Positions 10,864 to 22,944 of a DNA stretch of 64,000 bases are shown here, one piece after another. The notes under the pieces are model-generated. The model was not told the DNA's origin. It ran no database searches and saw only the letters and a list, made by a program, of their open reading frames with translations. A program made the translations under genes and the position numbers. Position 1 is the stretch's first letter, and every line of letters starts with the position of its first letter. Source of the stretch: Gnetum montanum (Eukaryota; Streptophyta; Gnetopsida; Gnetales; Gnetaceae); NCBI GenBank assembly GCA_015680685.1, contig MNCI01005623.1, positions 198,001 through 262,000 on the forward strand, read 5' to 3'.

Positions 10864-11997
10864 TGAGGATTAAGAACTTAGAAGGGGGGTTGAATAAGTT
10901 TTCCAAATTGAAAATTGATCAACCAAGAAAAGCCACAACAAATATTTACATGGTTCCCCAACTTTGGTACTTCCACACACAGAGAGTAGAATCCATGCAC
11001 ACCTCTAAACTTTGTTCCTTCAAAAATGTGATTTGAAGGGAACCACACCCTATACAAGCATTAAGCTCTACATCGAAGTGTTTTATTGCTACAAAACCAA
11101 TCAACCTTGTAAGGTCCCAACAAGCATAGAATGTGGTTTCAAGGATCCCATAACCTTTACAAAATTTAGCTCCACTTCAAAGTGTTTTGACGCTACACAA
11201 ACACTCAATTCCAAAAGATCCCAAAAAGTTCAATGATGATTCCTTCTCACAAGAAGCAAATCAACCCTAAAAGGCAACAAGAAAAGAGTAAATGATACAA
11301 GAAAAGAATGTAACTACAATTATAGGCCCTTGTCATTAAAACTCAATTCAACAAACAATTTACATATAACTAACCAAATGATGTGATAATGAAGGACATA
11401 AGTACAAGGGCATAGATTTGATAATGACTACTTTTATGTAAATGGTGCTTTCTCAATTCCCAATAATTTAATGTCTTCTTATAGCTTTGGAGTTTCTCAA
11501 AACTCCTTGGAATTCATGCAACAGCTACCCAATGACTAGTGTAGATGTCTTTATCGAAGTTGGGACATCTACCTGAGATCTACCTCAATTCTAGAGAGAT
11601 GTATTCTTGAAGAATGGAATGTCCCATAGGAGATGTCTCTAGGGAGATGTCTACTCCACAAAGGATCTGTCACATATTTTCTTAAGAATTCTTCTTCTAA
11701 ATTCATTCTTTTTGGTTGGGATGTCTGCTTTTTCTTAAAGACATCTTCTTAACTCTTGAGCTATGATTCATAAGGATTTATCTCATTAATTTGGCTTCTT
11801 TCCAATCCTTGAAGAATCTTTATTTGGTTGAGGTCTTTGGTTTCAATCCAGTCTTGTTCATGTTCTCATCTTGGCTCATTAAGTTGTAGATCTCATTTTG
11901 TTTTCCTTGAGTTCATGCCTTGCAAATACATTATCCACAACAAACGATCTATTATTCTATGTTTTTCTTAAGATTTTGACTTACCAAAAGGTTAAAA
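10864..11997 (-). repeat. 5' LTR of the copia element
   Basis: Plus-strand start TGAGGATTAAGAACTTAGAAG; the other end is decayed (GGTTAAAA instead of GGTCAACA). It aligns base for base with 5407-6540 with numerous substitutions, so the insertion is old. It has the same AGATGTCT-rich block at about 11540-11730. Confidence 0.88.
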
Positions 11998-12002
11998 AAT
12001 AG

Positions 12003-13480
12003 GGCCAGAAAAGTATACATGGAGGCTAATGACATGGCCAAGGAAAAGATGAAGAGGTCCCTGGTTGAGTCTATTGCTCCCATTATTAATCAACCAGCTC
12101 ATAAGAAGCTATCTATCTAACTTGGCAAGGCACATTAGCCTATTAATGGTATCCATGTGCATATACATATTGTTATATTTATTTATTTATTTATGTTTTT
12201 AATATCATCTCTTTGAATTATCTTCTTTGTCTTTTGTTATAAATTTTTATTGCTAAAAATATGAGTTAATTCATTATAATTTTGGCTTTGACTAGTTACA
12301 AGGATGAAATAGAGGCTAGTTTCTCAAGCTACTACTAAGGAAGAGTAGAGATGCAAAGATAAGGATGAATAAACATGCAAGCAGGAGGAAGAAAGAGCAT
12401 CCAAGGAAGCATTGGAAGTCATGGATTCTATCTTAAGTGACTTGCCTCCAAAAGGAAACCTTTGCATGGACATATCTCCCAATCTTCCTAGTAAGCTTGG
12501 ATGTTTTCATTTTTTCTTAAGTCTTAATGCATGTTTTGATTATAGGATGTATTGATTGTGATTGTCTTTGCAATGCATGAATCCCCTCCAAAGGCATCCA
12601 CATCTACCATTCATTTCAAGCCTTTGGTGGAGGCCCTAAACAAGATAGAGTTTATGTAAAGTGTAGTGAATGACATGGTTGATTGGTTACAAGGGCCTTT
12701 GTGACCATAAAGAGTTTATAGAAGCCTATGTGGCTAATAGAGACTCTTAGCGTAGGAAAGAGATTGAGTGGGTGAGGTATTAAAGCATTATCTAAGGTAA
12801 GGTTTTTCTAGCTAGAAGAAACATAGAAAAGGATATGTAGATGGAGTTTCTGATTCATAAGACCAAGAACTGGCATGATTACTATGGTTGAATACTTAAG
12901 TGAGATACGAAACAAAAGGATCATAAGCTAAAGTACAAGGTAGAAATGCAAAAAATATCTTTAAATAATTCAATTATTTGTACAAGGTATAAGTGCAAAA
13001 AATATCTTTAAGATGTTTGTAGAATCAATTATGATTGTTGACTCTCCTGTCCCTCAAATTACCACTACATCGAGTTAGAACTCTACAACTACCATTTTTT
13101 AGGATCCTTTGAAGTGGATAGATATTGAGAGGAGGCAGATCTTAGTGGGAGTAGATCTAGAAGAGATTGAATAGGTTAACATGAGTGAAGAGAAAATCAT
13201 TCATAGGTTAGAGATTGGTCCTTAGAGCTTTTCTCCTAAGGACATCACTCCATAATCCCTAAAGATTAGCACAAATATGTTCTAAGTTTTTTGTGTTACA
13301 ATCTTTATTTGTATGCTTTGTTATTTCATGCTTGTATGTTCTTGTTCCATTTGTTACTAATTATTCACATGGTTTTGTTATTTATAGGCTCCATGCAATG
13401 GTGATGGCAATGGCAATGGTAACATAAGTAATGACATAGATGGTGACCCTCTATCTCCTCCTCTAGCTTAGTTTTGCCTA
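12003..13480 (+). other. Decayed coding-like segment, unrecognised
   Basis: Forward frames show short hydrophilic stretches such as MEANDMAKEKMKRSLVESI near 12030, MDSILSDLPPKGNL near 12420 and FKPLVEALNKIEF near 12630. They are separated by AT-rich spacers with GT/AG-like edges and many stops. This looks like a long-dead spliced gene or another transposon accessory ORF. No family could be assigned. Confidence 0.3.
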
Positions 13481-13949
13481 TTATTTCACATGTTATGTTT
13501 TTGTTGTTTTGACTATTAGTGATGTGGCTGTTTAGTGGATTTCATCATAGCCTTGGAAACTATGGATTATCTTCATTGTTAGCTATTGCACTATGCAACT
13601 ATGGCTATGTGATTGTTATTTGTTTTGTTACTACCTAATAGTGTGGCTATGGCTATTATTTTAATTTCAATTTAAAATATTTTTTATTTTTTTACATTTT
13701 GGAATTTTTATGTAATTTTATGTTTTCTATTTTTAATTCTTTTTTCACTTTTACATAAAGAAACAAGGTGAATATAAATTGTAAAACCAATGTGAAAATG
13801 CAAAATAATGCAATATGGAATGTTGGTAATCTAATGTAACAAGATGAAAAAAATAAGGCAACAATGTAAACATGTAAATTAAGCTAAAAATAGGGCTACT
13901 GACTAAACTATACATGGTGAAGAAGAAATGATTGAATGCTTAGTTATGC
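13481..13949. other. AT-rich spacer
   Basis: Very A/T-rich sequence without frames, repeats or element ends that can be recognised. Confidence 0.35.
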
Positions 13950-16900
13950 AATTTTTTTCTAATTTTTGAAAGATTAGAAAACTTATATGGTTTATGGTGC
14001 ATGAATTTATATTCTCCATTCCCTTTTCACTATGTTAAATGGGAGTTGTTCCCATGTTTCATTAGTTACCCTAGCATTGGTGGTATTGGCTTCATGAGCC
14101 TTGTTACAATTTTAACTTTGTTTTTGGCCACAAGAATTTCTTCTTGAAACTCCACTTGTGATTCTTACTCTATGTCAACATTATTGATAGACAAGGGAAA
14201 TGCATTATCTTTTTGAATGATGATCTTGCCTCCCTCATAAGGTAGGTGAATCTCATGATCAATTGGAGAAGAAACTACTTGTAATTTAACTAATCAAAGC
14301 CTTCCTAAGATTATATTGAAACCTAGTGTCTTCTCTACCATAAGAAGATCAGTAGTTCTAGGGAATTTTTCCTTAGCCACAAAGTTTAACTCTATCAATC
14401 CCCTCATCACCACACATGATCCGTTAAGCAATTTGAGTGCAAAGGTGGAGGTAGTTTGAATGTTTTTGATGAAGCCTAAACATTCAACAATAGAAAAGGA
14501 TATAACATTTGTAGCTACACCATCATGCACATGTACTCTATGAATTCTGTACTAGTTAACTCTATTTGTTATAAAAAGAGGAGCCTTAGATATTTCACCA
14601 TTTTGAGGATTTGTCTTCATCTCACTATCACAAAACATTAAGATAGCATATTTCTTTTGTTCTTGGGATGAGGGTGGTACTATTACTATGTGGATTAATT
14701 CTTTGTTAGTTGGGATATCCTCATTCACTAGGATGGAAGTTAGCATATTAACTAGCACTTGACAATGGGCAAGGGAGGTCATGACCAAATTATACAAGCT
14801 TAAATAGATGTTCATTTGCTTCAATGAGAGCTTAACTTACTCCATGGTAGTGAGGAATTCTTTATCATTGATCAATGTTTTCTTGGTCTTATTAGCATTG
14901 AAATCCTCTATTTTACCCAAGATCTTGACCTCATGTTTTAATGGTTATTGTTTTGATTCCTTTCCTTTTACTTTCCTATCCTCCCTAGGTTGACTAGAAG
15001 ATTCATTTTGCACATTAGAATCCATGGGTATGGCCAAATTTGGGGTAGGCTTTGGTGGACCTACTTCTTTCAACATCTTTGATTGGTCATTGCCTTTGGA
15101 TTTGGGTTGGAAAGCCAGTTTCTTAATTTTTTTGGAGGTGAATTCTTGTTCCTTGGTTATTATGAGGTTGAGGTGTTGGCCACTGCAAGAGAACATTGAT
15201 CAATTAGGGTTGTAGACCAATTAGTAAGCAATGATGGAACTCTAATAATGAAAGGTTCTTTAGGAGCCATAGGTGGAAGTATCCTTATAATAAATAGAAT
15301 TCTAGAACTAGAAGTCTAATCATGATGAGGAGGTACCTGAACCATGAATGGTTCCCTAGGGATCTTAGGCTTATCACATACATCAAACATGGCTATTGTA
15401 AATTGGTCATTGTCAGCATTCAAATGATCCTTGTATACTTGCATATTTTGGTTTTGGAGCTTGACTAGGTTAGATGCATATAGGACTAACTGCCCAATAT
15501 CTATAATCTTTTGTAAGTTATATTTTAGTGCTAATCAAAAGTTAGTATCATGATCGGGAAGCTGATGGTAGTGGCAAAATCAATCTATCTTAAAGTATTT
15601 AGGTAATACTGGGTCATCCTTCATTACTGTAGAAAGATCTTTGGCTTTTTTGCATAAACAATCATGCCTCTTATGAGCATTCTTACACAGCTACTTGTAC
15701 TAGATGCAACCATTCTTGATTAGCTAATTGATAATCTTACATGGCTTTATAGGTAACTTGATATACTTGGATCTATCTTTTAACACAAAATTGAGCTTAG
15801 GTAGATTAGAGGTAGTTCCACATGATATTGATAGCTGGGAGGCTATGGTAGGAGCTTTAGTTTTCATGGCCTTTTGGCTTTGTGTAGTTATAGATTCCTT
15901 GGCCACTATGACCATGGCTACATGTGACTACTTGCCCTTACCCCTATCCTATTTGGCATTTTGGTTCTTGTAGGTTACATATGTAGGATTGTTATTGACT
16001 TCAACTACATCTTCTATGTTCTTGAATTGGGAAAAGGCTTGACTTAGGGACTAAGGATCCAAATAATATAGTTTAGAAGTATTAAAATCATTAAACATCC
16101 CTTTGAAGATGTCCAAAGGGTGCATTTCAAAGATGGTTTTAGGTATTTCATTAAGTGTAGCATTCCATAGTTATATAAACTTTTGAACATGTTCAGTGGA
16201 TCCCTATCTCACTTTCATTAGTTGATCTAACATTGTTTTGGGTTTTAAGTTGGACTTAAAGTAGTTAAAAATTGATTTATTAAGTTATCTAAAGAGGAGA
16301 TAGATCCTCTAGGTAGCACCTAGTGCCAATCAAGGGCCTTTCCAATTAAGGACATAGGGAAGATACACAACACTATGTGTGGCCAAGCTTGTAGCAATAG
16401 GAATTCTGAATAGAAGGTAATGAGGTATGCATTAGGATCACTTTCATCATTATACTTGATGAAGTGAGGGATCAGTATCTCAAAGGAAAGGATTATCTAG
16501 GGAACATTTAAACTAATCAGGTCATCTTGGTAAAAGTCCATGACTTTTACTATTTGTGTGGTACTAGCCTTGAGCTTCTTTAGTTTGTTGGTGAGATTTT
16601 GAATCAGCTATAAAGCCTAATCTAGGCTCTAAGGCACCTCCATAGGTTACATAGGCTACATAGTTGGTTGCATGGGTAGTGGAATGGCTTGAGGCTAGAC
16701 AAAAGGATATGGCATTAGGTAGCAAGGTCTAGTAAACATCACTATAGGAGGGTCAAAGAGGAAGAACGACATTGGCATAGAGATTTGTGGGATAACTAGG
16801 ATGAAGGGCTAGTAAAAGGCTTGGATGGCTTAGGGTCCAAAAAAAGGACCTACTAAGATCATAAAAGGGGGCAATATGAATGGGATGCTATGAGGTAGTC

Positions 16901-17050
16901 ATGTGAAGTGAGGTTGCATTGTAAAAGGAAAAGACATGAACATGGAGAAGGCTTGGAATACTAGTTCTGAGGTTTGGCCCAAGGAGATAATTGGCATTAC
17001 TTGTGTATTGTACAAGGGATTGAGCATAAAATTAGGAACAAAAGTTTGTC
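13950..17050 (-). pseudogene. Ty3/gypsy gag-protease remnant (element E)
   Basis: Read on the minus strand. A Retrotrans_gag-like core lies at about 16480-16260 (PHFIKYNDESDPNAYLITF, then FPMSLIGKALDW, then GSISSLDNLINQF). At about 15600-15540 is a zinc-binding-like FCHYHQLPDHDTNF followed by LKYNLQKIIDIGQL. A linker covers 15196-14945. A retropepsin-like segment is at 14530-14294, with HDGVATNVISFSIVECLGF, GLIELNFVAKEKF and FNIILGRL. The catalytic triad position reads DGV rather than DSG or DTG. The tail after the protease (14290-14020) is still coding-like. No RT, RNase H or integrase is found beyond it, and there are many stops. It is clearly a different gypsy type from elements A-D. Confidence 0.72.
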
Positions 17051-17589
17051 AATCTTCATCCCATTGAGCATCCTCTTCATAATAGCCCTTGAATTCCTCT
17101 TGATTCTCATAGTCACACTCTAGACTAGATGTCTCACTTGTTCTAATTTCCTCATCATCTTCTACTAGCTGAGCTAGCATGTGAACGTAGGTATCAAAGG
17201 GATTTATGGTATTGTATGGGAAAGGGATATATTCCTTTCCATTCTTGTGAATGGATTTGAATTTACACTTGAAGTCTAACTTCTTGTGTGGAATGTAAAG
17301 GATACCTTGGATTTTTACGTAGACAAAGTTATAGTAGTATTAAGTAAGAAAGACATGTCTAGGGTTACATCCTAGCCACCTAAGTAACTACCTACATTCC
17401 ATCATAGGTAGATCCTTGCGGTCGTTGACATGGATAGATTATTGGTTGGTGCTCATATCAATGATTTGGTATGGTATAATGGCATAGGAAAGAGGCATAA
17501 CGTATACTAGATCAATTAATTGATCAAAGTAATAAAGCTTCTAAAGTCTCTAGTCTTTAAACTAGCTAAAAACTTATAGTGTGTAAGGC

Positions 17590-17790
17590 CTACATTGTAT
17601 GGAGCTTTAGCATGTGAGACTGATTCGTGTGTACAAGTCTCAACCTATGAAACTATCCAATGTGTGGAGATCCTACCATGTGAGGCTATCTAGTGTGTGG
17701 AGGTCCCAATATGTGAAGGTCCCAGCGTGTGAGACTATCTAGCATGTGGAGCTCTCAATGGTCTCAATGTGTGAGACTAGCTATCCTACA
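17590..17790. repeat. Short tandem repeats with CATGTGAG/GTGTGGAG units
   Basis: Degenerate units of about 40-47 bp built from CATGTGAGRCTATCTAG and TGTGTGGAGGTCC follow each other. The unit resembles half of the motif in 1-1310, so both may stem from the same repeat family. Confidence 0.55.
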
Positions 17791-17829
17791 ACTGCAGAGT
17801 GATAATTTTTAAAAGTTTTGTTTCAAGTA

Positions 17830-18180
17830 TTTATTGGCATACAAATAAGAAATGGTTCACATGATGGGTTTTATGGCAACGATGGTGCCACATGATGGGT
17901 TTTGTAGCCACACAATAGATTTTGGTAAAAGCCACAAGTTTTCGTTGGTTGTTATGAACAATACTAGCTTTATGACCATACACTAGCTTTTGAAAAAAAC
18001 CAAAATAAAAAAACATAAAAAATTTGCTAAAAAATCGTTGGTTATTAGACTACACAATGGATTTTAGAGAAAGTGCAACATAAAATTGAGAATTATTGAA
18101 AGCAACATAGGTTATAGGGCCACATGATGGATTTTTGACCAACACAATGGGGCCACACGATGGCTTCTAAGAAAGCCTAA
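17830..18180. repeat. Degenerate CCACATGATGGGTTTT repeats
   Basis: CCACATGATGG and related forms (CCACACAATAG, CCACACGATGG) followed by T-rich blocks recur at about 17870, 17900, 18120 and 18155. No coding frame was found. They adjoin the CATGTG repeats and the right side of gypsy remnant E. Confidence 0.4.
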
Positions 18181-18939
18181 TAAAATTTTGGACTAGTTGG
18201 GTGGGCTCATAGGCTAATGAAAAATGTAGGTAGAGAATTTTCATAGTAGATTTTAGTGGAGAAGTTTTGTGGAGGCCCTCCTTTGAGTGCCAGAATCTAT
18301 AACAAGAGAAAATTTTGGTGTTGGAAAAACTGAGAGATTCCATACAAGATAGTTTAACTCACGAATCCACGGGCCTCAAGGAGGACTCAAAGTGCCCTAA
18401 AAAATCTTGTCAATTACTTAGGGACTTTAAAAATATACTACCAATTTCATTTAAACATGGGTAAAAACATAATAGCAATATGTAAAATAAGAATATAATA
18501 TGAGATCTAAAAACAAATAAAATGAGAGAATAATAAGGCTAAACAAGAATACCTAGAAATATTATATTAAATAATGAATATCAAAAAACATAAGAATAGG
18601 GGAATTTGAGAGTACAAATCAAGGCATGAGAGCTTGAGAAAATTGATGTGTCTATTGTAATTTGGTGTAGTTGGTAGAATGTGTCCTATGTAGAACTTGC
18701 ACTTTTCTCCCAATTTAATTTAAAACACTGCTAATTCCTACTCCTAGTACTTCCCTTAGAAATCTAGGTTGTTGATGTTGTAGAAATATTGCTAAAATCT
18801 GCTACCAAGCTTTGTTAAGTAATCTCATGTGAAAAGAGTCAAAAAAAGGTCCTAGTTGTAGTTTCAAATCTAGCATTTATAGGCTATGGATCTATAACAT
18901 TGGCATGCATTATAGTTTTAAGTGTTACGAATGACTTCT
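18181..18939. other. Spacer, possibly eroded LTR of gypsy remnant E
   Basis: No gene is seen. It lies where the 5' LTR and primer-binding site of the minus-strand gag-protease remnant would be expected, but no convincing PBS or LTR pair could be found. Confidence 0.3.
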
Positions 18940-19110
18940 TGGTCAAAGTGTAGCATGTGGGTTAAAAGCCCAAGTTTCACACAATGTTCCCACATGCTAC
19001 CTAGTGTGTGAGACTACAATTTCCATTATGTGGGGCTAAAGCCCAAATTCCACACACTGACCTCACATCCTACCTAATGTGTGGAGCTAGGACATCCATC
19101 ATTTGAGGTG
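18940..19110. repeat. Two-copy tandem repeat of about 73 bp (CACATG family)
   Basis: AGCCCAAGTTTCACAC at 18967 and AGCCCAAATTCCACAC at 19040 start two similar units. Each contains CACATGCTACCTAGTGTGTG-like and CCATTATGTGGGG-like halves. The halves match those in 1-1310. Confidence 0.6.
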
Positions 19111-19118
19111 AAAATGCT

Positions 19119-19300
19119 AAATTTTGCAACCTTTAGAGTATCTTTTAGCCCCCCATAAGCTGAGGTACATAGAATTTGCAGCTTTTGGAATATTTTTAAG
19201 CCTTCCACAAGCTAGACTACATGATATTTATAGCTTGAAAAACATTTTTCACCTCCACAAGCTAGGAAGCATGGGATTTGTAGCTCATGTATTGCATATC
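19119..19300. repeat. Minisatellite, 52-bp unit, about 3.5 copies
   Basis: Units start with TTTGCAACCTT (19123), TTTGCAGCTTT (19175), TTTATAGCTTG (19227) and TTTGTAGCTCA (19277). Spacings are 52, 52 and 50 bp. Each has a CC(A)CAAGCTAG-type middle. Apparent frames here are by-products of the repeat. Confidence 0.75.
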
Positions 19301-19590
19301 TTAGTTTTACATTGAGAAGCTCTTTGAAACTATTGATACAAGGCCATAATAAGGGATTTTGTGGAAAATAATATGATTATATATGCTCTTATATTTCCTC
19401 CAAATTAAAATGAAAATTTTGACCATGGGCTTTTACATTGTAGCATGAATTTTCCTTGAGGTGTTTCATAAACAATCTTGAGATCATCTAGGATGAATAT
19501 TTTTAGGTGGAGGAAGGTGTAACACCCCGTGTTATAATAAAGGTTAATAATATTTTTCTTTATATGCCTAGTAAGGTAGGATTTTTGAAC

Positions 19591-19678
19591 GCATGTGATA
19601 ATATTAATTTTCATATGTACATTTCATTTTTAGNTGCATGTGATAATATTAATTTTCATATGTACATTTCATTTTTAG
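19591..19678. other. Single-N gap flanked by an exact 43-bp duplication
   Basis: Bases 19591-19633 and 19636-19678 are identical and separated by an N at 19634. This pattern indicates an uncollapsed overlap at a contig join rather than genuine DNA. The frame crossing it is artificial. Confidence 0.8.
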
Positions 19679-22600
19679 CATATGGTAATTCTTTAATGAT
19701 TATTTACATTCTATCATTTATGCATGGTTAACTATTATTACTTATTACTAGTGTGCACTAACTAGGTGAATGGGATTTTGATAGGTTCTTATGGAGGCTA
19801 TGGTATGGGCATGTAATACATGTATGTTTAATTTTAATTTTAAATAAGTTACTAGTTGGAATAGTTGGAAGAAGGTAGATGAGTCACATAGGTTTAGGAG
19901 AAGTTAAGAGAGGGTAGGTAGATCACATGGATTTAGGGGTACATGGCTTAGGGAAGAAGTCAATAAGAAGTGTGGGAAGCTTGTTGGTTTGTATAATAAG
20001 ATTAATAATACATTCAAGAGTCTTAGGAAATACTTTTGGAAGAGTAATCTTGGCCCCCTTTTCTAGTGTGTTTCAGTTGATTCATTTATGCAAATCCAGT
20101 GAGGTTGGGTTTTGTTCATTTGATTTAGAACTTTGTAGATCTTAGATATTCTTAATTGGCAATATTGAATCTTATGTTTCATCTCTTGAATCTATAATTT
20201 AGGTGAATGGCTTATTAATTTGACTTGCTATAACGTATTTTGATTAACTTTAGTTTTTGAGAGCTTGGATGTTGATTAACTTAGTCTAATAGTGTTTCAT
20301 AAAACCTTGATATATTTTAGAGTACTTTGAGTATAATTGAATGTAATATTTTTTTTATTTCTTACAAAATTATCTACAACTTTAAGTAAGTAGCAACCTC
20401 AAAATAATTAATATATCATACTTTATTGGTATATCACTATCCATAAACATAGAAATTCTGATGGGGTTTAATTATGAGGTTGTATCTCAAGATTTAGTAT
20501 AGATCTTCATCTAAAATTTTAACACACACTTTATATTTGTGTTATTGTTCAAATACAAGTAGAATCAATGAAAGACATTGTATAGATTATGATTTAGAAT
20601 CATATCTTTTATTAGCATTTGAAATCATGTCAAAATCTAATGTACAAACATATCTATTTATATCTCTAATTCTATAACATATTTTATGATAAAATTTCTA
20701 TGAATCTCTATTAATGATGTTATATTTTCAACAAACAAGAATAATTAAATAATAATTTGTTCTAATAGTATTATGATCGATTCATTAGCAGTCACTCTTT
20801 CTGTCCTAGTTTCAATTGCATAGATTTATGTATTCATATCTCCTTAAGGTGATTTTGGATTGTTCCATATTTTTATTAGTAGGTATTTAAATATGTGTCT
20901 TTTAAATGACTCATAAATATTTAAGAAATTCATAGAGATGTGAAAATTATTCTACTTTCATCAATAGAGGCTCTACTTATCTAGAACCTAGTTAAGTCAT
21001 AACTTAAGAAATTTGGATTTTTGGTGAAGTGGACTGTCTAGGTGTGATTCTTTCTCATATTATGGTTCTTAATATTGCTATGTTTTTTCTTTATTAATGA
21101 TGGATATTGGCTTGCTACTTTTATTTTTACCCATTTTGATTTATCAAATGGATTTGGCTTATAGTAGATTGTTGGATCTTTTAACCATTTAAGAATAAGT
21201 AATTTGTTGGGTTTGGCATAGTCATTTTGAGAATATTTTTTTTGGAGCATTGGATCTCTTGAACATGTCAAATTTCTAAAATTTTAGTTTATTTCACTCA
21301 TATTGGATTGTTGAACCCCCTCAATTTTTTTGAGACATCTACTAATATTGAATGTCTACTGATATGAAATTTCAATTAGATTGATGATGAGCATATTCAA
21401 TAGTCTCAAGAAACACTTCCAAGTGAGCAATCTTGGCTCCTTTCTTTGGTATGTTTTAGTTCATTCATTTATGCACATCTAGCAAGGTTAGGTTTTGTTT
21501 ATTTGATTTTGAACTTGGCAGATCTTGAATATTATTGAATGGGAAGACTGGATCTTTCTTTGTACATCTTGAATCTACAATTTAGATGTTTGATATATCA
21601 ATTAAACTTACTGTAACTTATTTTTCATTGAATTAGTTTTTATGAGCTTGGGCATTAATTGGCTTAGTTTAATAGCATTTGGTAAAAGCCTAATATTTTT
21701 GAGTTCTTTGGTTCTAATTACATGTAACATATTTTTGGATTTCTTATGAGAGTTTCTACAACTTTGAAATAGAAATCACCTCAAAAGGATTAATATATTG
21801 TAAGTTATTGGTATAACGTTGATTCCTATCCAGAATGTCAAAATTCTAATGGGGTTTAATTATGAGGTGATATCTTAGGATTAGTATAGATCTTCATCTA
21901 GAAATTTAATATTTTATTTATATTTATATATGTGTCTAGATCCAAGTGGAATCAATGAAATACATTATATATATTTTTATTTAGAATTTGATCTTTACCT
22001 GGTGTTTAAAATCATGTCAAAATTTAATGTAAAAATATATGTATTTATATATTTGGCTCTATAATTTATTTTATGCTACAATTTCTATGAGTCTATATCA
22101 ATGATGTTAGATTTCCAAAAAAGCATAAATTATTTAAGGATAATTTATTTTGATAGAGTTATGACCAATTTACTATGAGTTATGTTTTCTATTCTATTTT
22201 CAGCTTGCATAGATTTATGTATTAATATCTTCTTCTCTGGATTAAAAATCATTCTATATTTTTATTAGTAGGTAGATACACTTGTTAGATTTTAAATGAA
22301 TCATGAATATATGATAAATTCATAGATATGTGAGAGTTATATACTTTTATCAATAGAGGCTCTATTTATCTAGGATCTAGTCAAGTCACAACTTGGAAAA
22401 TTTAGATTCTTAGTGAAGTGGATTGAGAGGATGTGAGTCCTTCTCATATTATGGTTCTTGATATTACTATGTTTTACCCTTTGGTAATTATGTATATTGT
22501 CTTTCCCTTTTATTTTCATCCATTTTGATTTTTTGAATGGATTTGGCTTGTAGTTAATTATTGGATCTTTTGACCATTTGGGAATAAGTATTTTGTTGAA

Positions 22601-22679
22601 CTTGGCATAGTCATTTTGAGCATGCTTAATTTTTGAAGTATTTGGTTTCTTGAACATGCTAGATTACTAGACCTTTCAT

Positions 22680-22830
22680 TGATTTAGCACATGTAGGATT
22701 ATTAGGCCCTTTGGTTTTGTTGAGACATGTCAAACTGTGGGTCTTTTGATAATTTTGGGACATGTTAGATTATTGGATCTTTTAGTTTATTTAGGATATG
22801 TTGGACTGATGGTCCTCTTGGTTGTTACTA
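22680..22830 (+). repeat. Short sub-repeats of about 38-40 bp inside the large unit
   Basis: Blocks of the form GACATGTTAGATTATTGGA followed by CCTTTTGGTTGATTTAG recur back to back. Equivalent stretches are at 25255-25400 and 28030-28180. They give rise to similar spurious peptides in each copy. Confidence 0.6.
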
Positions 22831-22850
22831 ATGATAAAAGATGCCTTGGG

Positions 22851-22944
22851 TTTCTCCACCATCAACATTTGGTTTACCATCTTTGGATGATTGTTANATT
22901 TCTCCACCATCAACATTTGGTTTACCATCTTTGGATGATTGTTA
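22851..22944. other. Single-N gap flanked by an exact 46-bp duplication
   Basis: 22851-22896 and 22899-22944 are identical with an N at 22897. It is the same artefact type as at 19634. Confidence 0.8.

Larger units (their letters stand above)
5407..11997 (-). mobile_element. Non-autonomous Ty1/copia LTR retrotransposon (no pol)
   Basis: Two LTRs of about 1134 bp (5407-6540 and 10864-11997) bound a 4.3-kb interior. On the minus strand the order is 5' LTR, primer-binding site (10851-10861), gag (10808 down to about 9190), a motif-rich spacer, an extra ORF (about 8528-6905), polypurine tract (6541-6556) and 3' LTR. Flanks read AAGAG (5402-5406) and AATAG (11998-12002), a 5-bp TSD with one mismatch. 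No protease, integrase, reverse transcriptase or RNase H is detectable, so mobility would need a helper. All coding frames are interrupted. Confidence 0.88.

Noticed and set aside
12003-13900. RT or integrase of gypsy remnant E downstream of its protease
   Set aside because: Looked for RT and integrase signatures on the minus strand and found none; the segment has forward, unrelated coding traces.
19507-19731. Frame with an internal duplicated peptide
   Set aside because: The duplication is the 43-bp assembly artefact around the N at 19634.
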